Positions 56,971-64,000 of a DNA stretch of 64,000 nt are shown here, in pieces. The translations under genes and the position numbers were made by a program. The stretch is from contig NZ_PEGF01000001.1 in NCBI RefSeq assembly GCF_002742635.1, positions 1,550,001-1,614,000 on the forward strand, read 5' to 3'. The DNA comes from Caulobacter sp. X. Lineage in GTDB: Bacteria > Pseudomonadota > Alphaproteobacteria > Caulobacterales > Caulobacteraceae. A model generated the notes under the pieces. It had not been told where the DNA came from. It made no database searches and was given only the letters and a program-made list of their open reading frames with translations. How positions within the stretch are numbered: the stretch's first letter is position 1; each line of letters begins with the position of its first letter.

Positions 56971-57483
56971 ATGGATCAAGCTCCCGCCATACCGGACCCG
57001 CCGGAACTTCAACGCGTCACCACCCAGTACGTGATCAACGAGGATCGCATCCGCCTGTCCGGCGAGACCGCCAAGGGCGACACGCTGGTCCTGTGGCTGA
57101 CCCAGCGCATGCTGGGCGTGCTGATCCCTCGTCTGGTCGGCTGGCTGGAGCAGCAAGGCGGCGACGCGCTGCTGCAGGAGTTCGCCCAGCAGGCCGCCGA
57201 GGCCGCTCTCGGCGCCGAACCGCCCGTCGCCGCGCAGACCCACGGCGGCTGCGTGACCAGCATCGACATCGCGACGGGACCGGACGGCGTGGTCCTGGTC
57301 TTCAAGCCCGAGGGCGATGAGCAAGGCGCCCGCCTGGCCCTGACGACCGACGCCTTGCGGCAATGGCTGGCCATCGTCCGCTCGCAGTACCTGATCGGCG
57401 AATGGCCGACAGCGGTCTGGCCCGCCTGGATGGACGAAACCCAACTGGCGCCGCCGCAAGCCGGGGGCTTCGCCCTGCACTAG
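56971..57483 (+). CDS. hypothetical protein
   Basis: This is a 170-residue acidic protein with two parts: YVINEDRIRLSGETAKGDTLVLWLTQRML and LALTTDALRQWLAIVRSQYLIGEW. This strand-helix pattern is seen in some uncharacterised alphaproteobacterial proteins. There is no signal peptide or membrane segment. I cannot assign a function. Confidence 0.7.
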   Translation: MDQAPAIPDPPELQRVTTQYVINEDRIRLSGETAKGDTLVLWLTQRMLGVLIPRLVGWLEQQGGDALLQEFAQQAAEAALGAEPPVAAQTHGGCVTSIDIATGPDGVVLVFKPEGDEQGARLALTTDALRQWLAIVRSQYLIGEWPTAVWPAWMDETQLAPPQAGGFALH

Positions 57484-57606
57484 CCGCCGGATCATGAGAC
57501 CGGTACCATTTCCGGCTTGAGTGGTCAGACAACTGCCCCCATAGTGCCGCGCGAAGGCGGCCCAAGAGCCGCCGCGCCATTCGCGTAGCCCCGGGGAAAC
57601 GTCCAG

Positions 57607-60027
57607 ATGACCACCGCCATCACCCGCCGCCTGTTCGGCGCGAGCCTCGCCGCCCTCTCGGCCGCCGCCCTGCCCGCGCTCGCCAACGCCGCCGACAAGG
57701 CGCCGAAGACGTCCGGCGGCAAGCCGCTCTACAAGGACCCCACCCAGCCGATCGACGCCCGCGTGCAGGACCTCCTGGGCCGCATGACGCTGGAGGAAAA
57801 GGCCGCCCAGCTGATCGGCGTCTGGCTGACCAAGTCCAAGATCCAGACCCCGGACGGTGAATTCTCGGCCGAGGAAGCCAGTAAGAACTTCCCCAATGGC
57901 CTGGGCCAGATCTCGCGTCCTTCCGACCGCAAGGGCGCGAAGCCCGTGACGGTGATCGGCGCCGCGGCCGGCGCCGACGACGGCGCGGTCAACCGCAACG
58001 CCAAGGAGACCGCCCGCTACACCAACGCCGCCCAGAAGTGGGCGGTCGAGAAGACCCGCCTGGGCATCCCGCTGCTGATGCACGACGAGGCTCTGCACGG
58101 CTATGTCGCCCGCGACGCGACCAGCTTTCCGCAGGCCATCGCTCTGGCCTCGACCTTCGACACCGAGCTGACCGAGAAGATCTTCGCCGTCGCCGCCCGC
58201 GAGATGCGCGCGCGGGGCTCGAACCTGGCGCTCGCCCCGGTCGTCGACGTGGCCCGCGACCCGCGCTGGGGCCGCATCGAGGAGACCTACGGCGAAGACC
58301 CGCACGTCTGCGCCGAGATCGGCCTGGCCGCCATTCGCGGCTTCCAGGGCGCGACCCTGCCCCTGGCCAAGGACAAGGTCTTCGTCACCCTCAAGCACAT
58401 GACCGGCCATGGCCAGCCCGAGAACGGCACCAATGTCGGCCCGGCCCAGATCGCCGAGCGCACCCTGCGCGAGAATTTCTTCCCGCCGTTCGAACGCGCG
58501 GTGAAGGAGCTGCCGGTCCGCGCGGTCATGCCCTCGTACAACGAGATCGACGGCGTGCCCTCGCACGCCAATCGCTGGCTGCTGACCAAGGTCCTGCGCG
58601 AGGAGTGGGGCTACAAGGGCTCGGTCCAGAGCGACTACTTCGCCATCAAGGAGATGATCAGCCGTCACAAGCTGACCAACGACCTGGGCGAAACCGCCGT
58701 GCGCGCCCTGCACGCCGGCGTGGATGTCGAGCTGCCCGACGGCGAGGCCTACGCCCTGATCCCCGAGCTGGTGAAGGCCGGCCGCATCCCGCAGTTCGAG
58801 GTCGACGCCGCCGTGGCGCGCGTCCTGACCATGAAGTTCGAGGGCGGCCTGTTCGAGAACCCCTATTGCGACGAGAAGACCGCCGACGCCAAGACCGCCG
58901 CGCCGGACGCCATCGCCCTGGCCCGCGAGGCCGCCCGCAAGGCCGTGGTGCTGCTGAAGAACGACAAGGGCGTGCTGCCCCTCGATGGCAAGAAGATCAA
59001 GCGCCTGGCGCTTCTCGGAACGCACGCCAAGGACACGCCGATCGGCGGCTACTCGGACGTTCCGCGCCACGTGGTGTCGATCCATGAAGGCCTGGCCGCC
59101 GAGGCCAAAGCGCAAGGCTTCGCCCTCGACTACGCCGAGGCCGTGCGCATCACCGAGCAGCGCATCTGGGCGCAGGATCAGGTCAACTTCACCGATCCGG
59201 CCGTCAACGCCAAACTCATCGCGGAAGCCGTCGAGGTCGCCAAGAAGGCCGACGTGGTCGTCATGGTGCTGGGCGATAACGAACAGACCAGCCGCGAGGC
59301 CTGGGCCGACAACCACCTGGGCGACCGCGAGAGCCTGGACCTGGTCGGCCAGCAGAACGACCTGGCCAAGGCGATCTTCGACCTGGGCAAGCCGACCGTG
59401 GTGTTCCTGCTGAACGGTCGTCCGCTGTCGATCAACCTCTTGGCCGAGCGCGCCGACGCCATCATCGAGGGCTGGTACCTCGGCCAGGAGACCGGCGCCG
59501 CCGCCGCCGACGTGCTGTTCGGCCGCGCCAATCCGGGCGGCAAGCTGCCGGTCAGCATCGCCCGCAACGTCGGCCAGCTGCCGATCTACTACAACCGCAA
59601 GCCCACCGCGCGTCGCGGCTATCTGGGCGGCGACGTCACCCCGCTCTACCCGTTCGGCTTCGGCCTCTCGTACACGACCTTCGACATCTCGGCCCCGCGC
59701 CTGGCCAAGGCCAGGATCGGCCAGGGCGAGAGCGTCAAGGTCGAGGTCGACGTGACCAACACGGGCAAGGTCGCCGGGGACGAAGTCGTCCAGCTCTACA
59801 TCCACGACGAGGAGGCCTCCGTCACCCGTCCGGTGCTGGAGCTGAAGCACTTCAAGCGCGTCACCCTGGCCCCCGGCGCCAAGACCACGGTGACCTTCGA
59901 GATCAAGCCGTCGGACCTGTGGTTCTGGAACCTCGACATGCAGCGCGTCGTCGAGCCCGGCGACTTCTCGATCCTGGTCGGCCCGAACTCGGTCGATCTG
60001 AAGAAGGCGACGCTGACGGTGGCGTGA
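57607..60027 (+). CDS. glycoside hydrolase family 3 beta-glucosidase/xylosidase
   Basis: This 806-residue exported enzyme has a twin-arginine-like signal (TRRLFGASLAALSAAALPALANA). The GH3 N-terminal TIM-barrel carries the nucleophile Asp in VQSDYFAIKE (near 343) and DPRWGRIEETYGEDP. The alpha/beta sandwich domain and a C-terminal fibronectin-III-like domain (about 700-806) follow. It resembles BglX/XynB-type exo-glycosidases from plant-litter degraders. Substrate (beta-glucan versus xylan) is unresolved. Confidence 0.94.
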   Translation: MTTAITRRLFGASLAALSAAALPALANAADKAPKTSGGKPLYKDPTQPIDARVQDLLGRMTLEEKAAQLIGVWLTKSKIQTPDGEFSAEEASKNFPNGLGQISRPSDRKGAKPVTVIGAAAGADDGAVNRNAKETARYTNAAQKWAVEKTRLGIPLLMHDEALHGYVARDATSFPQAIALASTFDTELTEKIFAVAAREMRARGSNLALAPVVDVARDPRWGRIEETYGEDPHVCAEIGLAAIRGFQGATLPLAKDKVFVTLKHMTGHGQPENGTNVGPAQIAERTLRENFFPPFERAVKELPVRAVMPSYNEIDGVPSHANRWLLTKVLREEWGYKGSVQSDYFAIKEMISRHKLTNDLGETAVRALHAGVDVELPDGEAYALIPELVKAGRIPQFEVDAAVARVLTMKFEGGLFENPYCDEKTADAKTAAPDAIALAREAARKAVVLLKNDKGVLPLDGKKIKRLALLGTHAKDTPIGGYSDVPRHVVSIHEGLAAEAKAQGFALDYAEAVRITEQRIWAQDQVNFTDPAVNAKLIAEAVEVAKKADVVVMVLGDNEQTSREAWADNHLGDRESLDLVGQQNDLAKAIFDLGKPTVVFLLNGRPLSINLLAERADAIIEGWYLGQETGAAAADVLFGRANPGGKLPVSIARNVGQLPIYYNRKPTARRGYLGGDVTPLYPFGFGLSYTTFDISAPRLAKARIGQGESVKVEVDVTNTGKVAGDEVVQLYIHDEEASVTRPVLELKHFKRVTLAPGAKTTVTFEIKPSDLWFWNLDMQRVVEPGDFSILVGPNSVDLKKATLTVA

Positions 60028-60043
60028 GGGCGCTGACGAAGTT

Positions 60044-60158
60044 GCTCCCCCGCGCCGCGGGGGAGCTGTCGCGGAGCGACTGAGGGGGCGAGCGCCGCAT
60101 CCGCCCAGCTTGCCCCCTCCGGCCCTCTGGGCCACCTCCCCCGCGACGCGGGGGAGGA
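60044..60158. repeat. hairpin-bounded intergenic repeat, copy 6
   Basis: End hairpins lie at 60044-60066 and 60135-60157; the core contains GTCGCGGAGCGACTGAGGGGGC. It is the reverse complement of copy 1 at 1896-2011. Confidence 0.85.
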
Positions 60159-60245
60159 ACTATCGCCCCCCTTAAGTAACAATCGAAAGCCAAGTTTGAT
60201 CGCGTCGGGGTTCAGTCCCGGGCCCGGACGGCCCATGTTCCGGCC

Positions 60246-60695
60246 ATGGCTGTTCCCCCTCCTCTCTTCACGGATGAAGAGATCGACCTCCTCGTCGAGA
60301 CCTTCTACGCCCGCATCCGTCGCCACCACCGCCTGGGCCCGATCTTCGAGAGCGCGATCGGCGAGGACGGCTGGCCCCAGCACCTCTCGACACTGAAGGA
60401 CTTCTGGTCGTCGGTGCTGAACACGACCGGCCGCTACAAGGGCCAGCCGATGGTGGTCCACCAGTCCGTCGAGGGGATCACCGAGGGGCTGTTCACGCCG
60501 TGGCTGGGCCTCTTCCACCAGACCTGCGCCGACCTGTTCGACGCCCCGCGCGCCGCCGTCGTCGGCCAGAAGGCCGAGCGCATCGCCAAGAGCCTGAAGC
60601 TAAGCCTCTTCTTCCGTCCCGACGCCCCCGCCCCCAGCCTGCCCAAGGCGGTTCCGCCGCGGGCGCGGGCGGACAAGTCGGACGCGACGGCGTGA
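60246..60695 (+). CDS. group III truncated haemoglobin
   Basis: This 149-residue globin has the TrHb3 pattern: FTDEEIDLLVETFYARIRRH, LGPIFESAIG, WPQHLSTLKDFWSSVL and the proximal-histidine segment PWLGLFHQT. It binds haem and may handle O2, NO or peroxide. It overlaps the next oxygenase gene by GTGA, so the two are translationally coupled. Confidence 0.93.
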   Translation: MAVPPPLFTDEEIDLLVETFYARIRRHHRLGPIFESAIGEDGWPQHLSTLKDFWSSVLNTTGRYKGQPMVVHQSVEGITEGLFTPWLGLFHQTCADLFDAPRAAVVGQKAERIAKSLKLSLFFRPDAPAPSLPKAVPPRARADKSDATA

Positions 60696-61408
60696 GCGCG
60701 CGCGACGCGCTGGCCGCCGACGGCTTCGTCCGCTTCGAAGGCCCCGAGACGCTGGCGCTGCTGGGCGCCGAGGCGGAGGCCAGCTGGAAAGCGTTCGCCG
60801 ACAGCTGGAACGACCTCCCCCTGGACGGCTTCATGGCCGACGGCGGCCGCTATCGCCGGCGGCGGTTCGCGGCCTTCGCGGTCTCGCTCGACGCCATCGT
60901 CCGCAAGCCGCACCAGCCGCACTGGCAGAGCCGCGACTACAACCCGCTGAACGGCGGCGTGCAGCGCTGGTTCGAGCCGGTGACCGAGGCGATCGCCGAC
61001 CATCCGGTGACGCGCGGCGTGATCGCGGCGGGCCTTGAGCTCTTCCAGCCGCTGACCGCCGATCCGCCCGAGGCGTGGCATGTCGAGCTGCACCAGTTTC
61101 GCATCGAGGCCCGCGCCGACATGGCCGGCCTGCCGACGCCCGAGGGCGCGCACCGCGACGGCGTCGACTGGGTGATCGTCATGCTGGTCGACCGCCGCAA
61201 CGTCGACAGCGGCGTCACCGACATCTACGCGCCGGACGGAACGAGCCTGGGCTCGTTCACCCTGACCGCGCCCGGCGACATGGTCTGCGTCGACGACCAC
61301 CGGGTGCTGCACGGCGTCACCGCGATCCGCCCGCTGAATCCGGCCCTGCCCGCGATCCGCGACGTGCTGGTCGCCACGTTCCGCCGCCCGGACGAAAGAG
61401 ACGAGTAA
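60692..61408 (+). CDS. 2-oxoglutarate/Fe(II)-dependent dioxygenase family protein
   Basis: This 238-residue protein belongs to the 2OG-Fe dioxygenase group with the iron facial triad visible as HRDGVDW (His, Asp) and distal VLHGVTAI (His), plus a nearby 2OG-binding Arg. Family members hydroxylate amino acids or related small molecules. It starts at GTG overlapping the globin stop; an O2-binding globin feeding an O2-dependent oxygenase is an attractive inference. Confidence 0.85.
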   Translation: MSARDALAADGFVRFEGPETLALLGAEAEASWKAFADSWNDLPLDGFMADGGRYRRRRFAAFAVSLDAIVRKPHQPHWQSRDYNPLNGGVQRWFEPVTEAIADHPVTRGVIAAGLELFQPLTADPPEAWHVELHQFRIEARADMAGLPTPEGAHRDGVDWVIVMLVDRRNVDSGVTDIYAPDGTSLGSFTLTAPGDMVCVDDHRVLHGVTAIRPLNPALPAIRDVLVATFRRPDERDE

Positions 61409-61503
61409 GCTTCGCTGTAACGGCGCGGCGACATTCGGACATCTCGCCGACACCCGGGCGATGGAAAAGCGTCCAAACAAGCACGAGCCCCACCTTCGCG
61501 CTT

Positions 61504-61522
61504 GATATTGCAATTCGTTCTC
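61504..61522 (+). promoter_or_regulatory. predicted Fur box of the PepSY-ApbE operon
   Basis: GATATTGCAATTCGTTCTC matches 13 of 19 positions of the classic Fur consensus, is AT-rich amid GC-rich DNA, and is flanked by CTTGA/TCAAG. It lies 42 bases before the first gene of an operon whose families are typically iron-regulated. Confidence 0.6.
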
Positions 61523-61564
61523 AAGTAAGGACGAGCCTCCATCGCCAAGGTTCCTCGAACGCCC

Positions 61565-62194
61565 GTGAAGTCCGCCGCCGACCAGCACCGCCGCTCCTTC
61601 TGGCTGAAGCAGCTGCACCAGTGGCACTGGATCAGCGCGGCCGTGTCGCTGATCGGCATGCTGGCCTTCGCGATCACGGGGATCACCCTGAACCACGCCG
61701 GCCAGATCGAGGCCCAGCCCAAGGTCGTCAGCCGCAAGGCGACCCTGCCGCCCGACCTGATGGCCGTGCTGGCCAAGGGCCCGGAAGAGGGCAAGCGCCC
61801 CCTGCCCGTTCAGCTTGAGCCCTTCCTCGACAAGGCCGTCGGCGCCGATGTCGCCGGCCGCGAGGGCGAGTGGTCGCCCGAAGAGGTCTATGTCGCCCTG
61901 GCCCGCCCGGGCGGCGACGCCTGGCTATCGATTGACCGCGAGACCGGCGCCATCGAGCACGAGAAAACGACGCGCGGCGTCGTCTCCCTGCTCAACGACC
62001 TGCACAAGGGCCGCAATTCCGGCAAGGCCTGGAGCTGGTTCATCGACATCTTCGCCGCCGCCTGCGTGATCTTCACGGTCACCGGCCTGATCCTGCTGCA
62101 GTTCCACGCCCGCGCGCGGCCAATGACCTGGCCCCTGGTGGGCCTGGGCCTGGCCGCGCCGGTCATCCTCGTCATCCTGTTCGTCCACCTTTGA
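61565..62194 (+). CDS. PepSY-associated transmembrane protein
   Basis: This is a 209-residue protein with a PepSY_TM helix (WHWISAAVSLIGMLAFAITGITL), a periplasmic PepSY-like domain (about 60-150) and two C-terminal helices. Such proteins are linked to ferric-siderophore reduction or periplasmic maturation. It starts at GTG. It is the first gene of the operon with DUF2271, DUF4198 and ApbE proteins. Confidence 0.85.
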   Translation: MKSAADQHRRSFWLKQLHQWHWISAAVSLIGMLAFAITGITLNHAGQIEAQPKVVSRKATLPPDLMAVLAKGPEEGKRPLPVQLEPFLDKAVGADVAGREGEWSPEEVYVALARPGGDAWLSIDRETGAIEHEKTTRGVVSLLNDLHKGRNSGKAWSWFIDIFAAACVIFTVTGLILLQFHARARPMTWPLVGLGLAAPVILVILFVHL

Positions 62195-62204
62195 GGCAGA
62201 CACC

Positions 62205-62723
62205 GTGAAGTCCAAGCTTTCGCTGCTCACCTTTGCCGGCGCCGCCGCGGCCGGCGTCCCCGCCCTCGCCGCCGACCTCAACGTCACGGTCGAGATCCCG
62301 CGCCTGTCGGTCGCCGAGTACCACAAGCCCTACGTCTCGATCTGGATCGAGAACCCGGCCGACGCCAGCGCCGCCGGCACCCTGGCCGTCTGGTACGACG
62401 CCGACAACAAGGAAGACCACGGCGCCAAGTGGCTGAAGGACATGCGCCAGTGGTGGCGCAAGGCCGGCCGCGAGATGAGCTTCCCCGCCGACGGCGTCAG
62501 CGGCGCGACCCGCGCGCCCGGCCCGCAAAAGCTGGTCTTCGCCGGCGCCAAGGGCGCCCTGAAGGACCTCAAGCCTGGCCAGTACAACCTAGTGGTCGAG
62601 GCCGCCCGCGAAGTCGGCGGCCACGAGGCCGTCCGCGTGCCCTTCACTTGGGGCAAGCCCGGCAAGCCCGCCACCGCCAAGGGTTCCGCCGAACTCGGCG
62701 CCGTCACCGTCTCCGTGAAGTGA
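62205..62723 (+). CDS. DUF2271 family periplasmic protein
   Basis: This is a 172-residue protein with a signal peptide ending ALAA, then the DUF2271 pattern (LNVTVEIPRLSVAEYHKPYVSIWIEN, KWLKDMRQWWRKAGR, GVSGATRAPGPQKL). Function is unknown; the family occurs almost only beside PepSY and ApbE genes. It starts at GTG, with GAGG upstream. Confidence 0.88.
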   Translation: MKSKLSLLTFAGAAAAGVPALAADLNVTVEIPRLSVAEYHKPYVSIWIENPADASAAGTLAVWYDADNKEDHGAKWLKDMRQWWRKAGREMSFPADGVSGATRAPGPQKLVFAGAKGALKDLKPGQYNLVVEAAREVGGHEAVRVPFTWGKPGKPATAKGSAELGAVTVSVK

Positions 62724-62731
62724 GAAAAGCC

Positions 62732-63667
62732 ATGACCTTCAAGAAGCGCCTTCTCGCCGTCGCCGCTGTCAGCGTGGCCCTGGCCCTGCCGATGTCGGCC
62801 TCGGCCCACCGAGGCTGGCTGCTGCCGGCCTTCACCACCCTGTCGGGCGACAACGCCTGGGTGACGGTCGATGCGGCCATCTCCAACGAGCTCTTCTATC
62901 CCGACCACCGGGCCATGCGTCCCGACGGGATCCAGGTGCTGGGTCCGGACGGCGCGGCCGACAAGATCCAGAACGCCTCGACCGGCCAGTACCGCTCGAC
63001 CTTCGACGTCCAGCTGACCAAGCCGGGCACGTACAAGATCTTCACGGCCAGCAACTCGGTCATGGCCAGCTGGACCGAGAACGGCGAGGTCAAGCGCTTC
63101 CGCGGTTCGGCCGAGGACTTCGCCAAGCAGGTCCCGGCCGGCGCCGCCGACCTCAAGACCATCAAGATGGCCAGCCGCAACGAGACCTTCGTCACCCGCG
63201 ACAAGCCCTCGACCGGCGCCCTGGCGCCGACCGGCAAGGGCCTGGAGCTGGTCCCGGTGACCAACCCGACCGACGTGGTGGCCACCGAGCCCGCGACCTT
63301 CAAGTTCGTGCTGGACGGCAAGCCGGCCGCCGACCTGGAAGTCACTTTCATCCCCGGCGGCGCCCGCTGGCGCGCCACGCCCGGCGAGATCAAGGTCAAG
63401 ACCGGCGCCGACGGCGCGGTGAAGTTCACCCTGCCGGAAGCGGGCATGTACTGGGTCAACGCCACGGTCCGCTCGGGCGAGACCGGCCGCGGTCCTGGCG
63501 GCGGCGAAGGCGGCCCGCCGCGTCCGGCTGGCGCCCAGGGCGGCCCCGGCGGCGCTCCGGGCGGCATGCCCGGCATGGGCGGCGCTCCGCAAGGCCCCGC
63601 CACGCCGCTCGCCGGCAACGGCATGAGCGCCAGCTACACCGCCGTCATCGAAGCCCAGCGGCCGTAA
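62732..63667 (+). CDS. DUF4198 family periplasmic protein
   Basis: This 311-residue protein has a signal peptide ending ASAHRGW and the mature DUF4198 (NikM-like beta-sandwich) body, with a C-terminal Gly/Pro-rich tail (about 255-290). The N-terminal His after cleavage may bind metal, as in relatives. It is eight bases downstream of the DUF2271 gene and so in the same operon. Confidence 0.87.
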   Translation: MTFKKRLLAVAAVSVALALPMSASAHRGWLLPAFTTLSGDNAWVTVDAAISNELFYPDHRAMRPDGIQVLGPDGAADKIQNASTGQYRSTFDVQLTKPGTYKIFTASNSVMASWTENGEVKRFRGSAEDFAKQVPAGAADLKTIKMASRNETFVTRDKPSTGALAPTGKGLELVPVTNPTDVVATEPATFKFVLDGKPAADLEVTFIPGGARWRATPGEIKVKTGADGAVKFTLPEAGMYWVNATVRSGETGRGPGGGEGGPPRPAGAQGGPGGAPGGMPGMGGAPQGPATPLAGNGMSASYTAVIEAQRP

Positions 63668-63677
63668 GGTCTGCTCT

Positions 63678-63800
63678 CCTCCCTCGCGCGGCGAGGGAGG
63701 TGGCGCGGCGCGGAGACGCGCCGTGACGGAGGGGGCGCTCCCCCCACGTTGACGCCCCCTCCACCGCTTCGCGGTCCCCCTCCCCCGCGCGCGGGGGAGG
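63678..63800. repeat. hairpin-bounded intergenic repeat, copy 7
   Basis: It carries hairpins at 63678-63700 and 63779-63800, with GACGGAGGGGGCGC and GACGCCCCCTCC inside. It lies within the operon, between the DUF4198 and apbE genes, ending 13 bases before the apbE ATG. Confidence 0.85.
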
Positions 63801-63813
63801 ATGAGATTTCCCC

Positions 63814-64000
63814 ATGCCCCGCGTTCTCGTTCCCGCCCTGACCACGCCCCCCGCCCGCCCGGTGGGCGGCGCCGTGCGCGCGTTCGGCGGGGCGACCATG
63901 GGCACGACCTGGTCGGCCAAGGCGGTGCTGCCGGCCACCATCGACCTTCCCGCGCTCGAGGCCATGGTCCAGCGCGCGCTCGACGCCGTCGTCGGTGAGA
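63814..64000 (+). CDS. apbE: FAD:protein FMN transferase (ApbE family), N-terminal part
   Basis: The N-terminal 62 residues are visible before the window edge. FGGATMGTTWSAKA is the start motif of ApbE, which attaches FMN covalently to target proteins such as flavin reductases in the periplasm. It completes the PepSY-DUF2271-DUF4198 operon; the rest of the gene lies outside the window. Confidence 0.85.
   Translation, partial: MPRVLVPALTTPPARPVGGAVRAFGGATMGTTWSAKAVLPATIDLPALEAMVQRALDAVVGE

Noticed and set aside
56692..60135. 1147-residue minus-strand frame across the GH3 gene
   Set aside because: Antisense shadow over several real genes, rich in Asp/Gly/Arg/Leu repeats typical of GC-biased noise.

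Overview
The window looks like chromosomal DNA of an alphaproteobacterium of the Caulobacter genus. It is very GC-rich. It encodes a 231-residue CtrA cell-cycle regulator with a GANTC (CcrM) site and clustered TTAA elements upstream, the flagellar export pair FliI-FliJ, HWE-family sensor kinases, a FAT GUY single-domain response regulator, a large TonB-dependent receptor, and an alphaproteobacterial RpoD. I found no rRNA, tRNA, CRISPR array, prophage or insertion sequence. Nearly all of it is ordinary, tightly packed chromosomal backbone, with a few small accessory patches. Species and orthologue names are from memory, not from any search.

Layout. 1-7 kb: cytochrome P450, OsmC protein, HpcH/HpaI (malyl-CoA) lyase, MscS channel, aldo/keto reductase, VOC protein and PhnA-domain protein. 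7-15 kb: xerD with a secreted-protein gene, then divergently aroK-aroB, a secreted hypothetical, an orphan BrnA-like antitoxin, an ABC-F ATPase and a CorC/HlyC protein. 15-17 kb: an HWE kinase plus FAT GUY receiver pair behind an exact sigma-T (EcfG) promoter. 17-29 kb: TonB receptor, cytidine deaminase, BolA, J-domain protein, lipase, PAP2 phosphatase, RcnB-like protein, cobS, then a small accessory patch (PD-(D/E)XK-like protein and a HigBA toxin-antitoxin pair) and a sigma-T-type DUF2188 gene. 29-36 kb: CheW, alcohol dehydrogenase, Tat-exported phospholipase C, M20 peptidase and a soluble PAS chemoreceptor. 36-45 kb: M23 peptidase, ctrA, a LytTR regulator, a hydrolase, fliIJ, a methyltransferase and a VOC protein. 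45-54 kb: a BlaI/M56 signalling pair with two operators, then rpoD, a second HWE kinase and dnaG. 53-64 kb: a BON-domain protein behind a third sigma-T promoter, an M61 peptidase, a GH3 glycosidase, a globin/2OG-oxygenase pair, and a probable Fur-controlled PepSY-DUF2271-DUF4198-ApbE operon that runs off the right edge.

Three themes connect the genes. (1) General stress response: three intergenic GGAAC-N16/17-CGTT promoters precede the HWE kinase/receiver pair, DUF2188 and the BON protein. (2) Cell cycle and motility: ctrA, fliIJ, CheW and a chemoreceptor. (3) A family of hairpin-bounded intergenic repeats occurs at least seven times as a full element and twice as a solo hairpin. It may influence mRNA 3' ends, and one copy lies inside the iron operon. 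The most unusual protein feature is DnaG, whose zinc-binding motif keeps only one of its four usual ligands.
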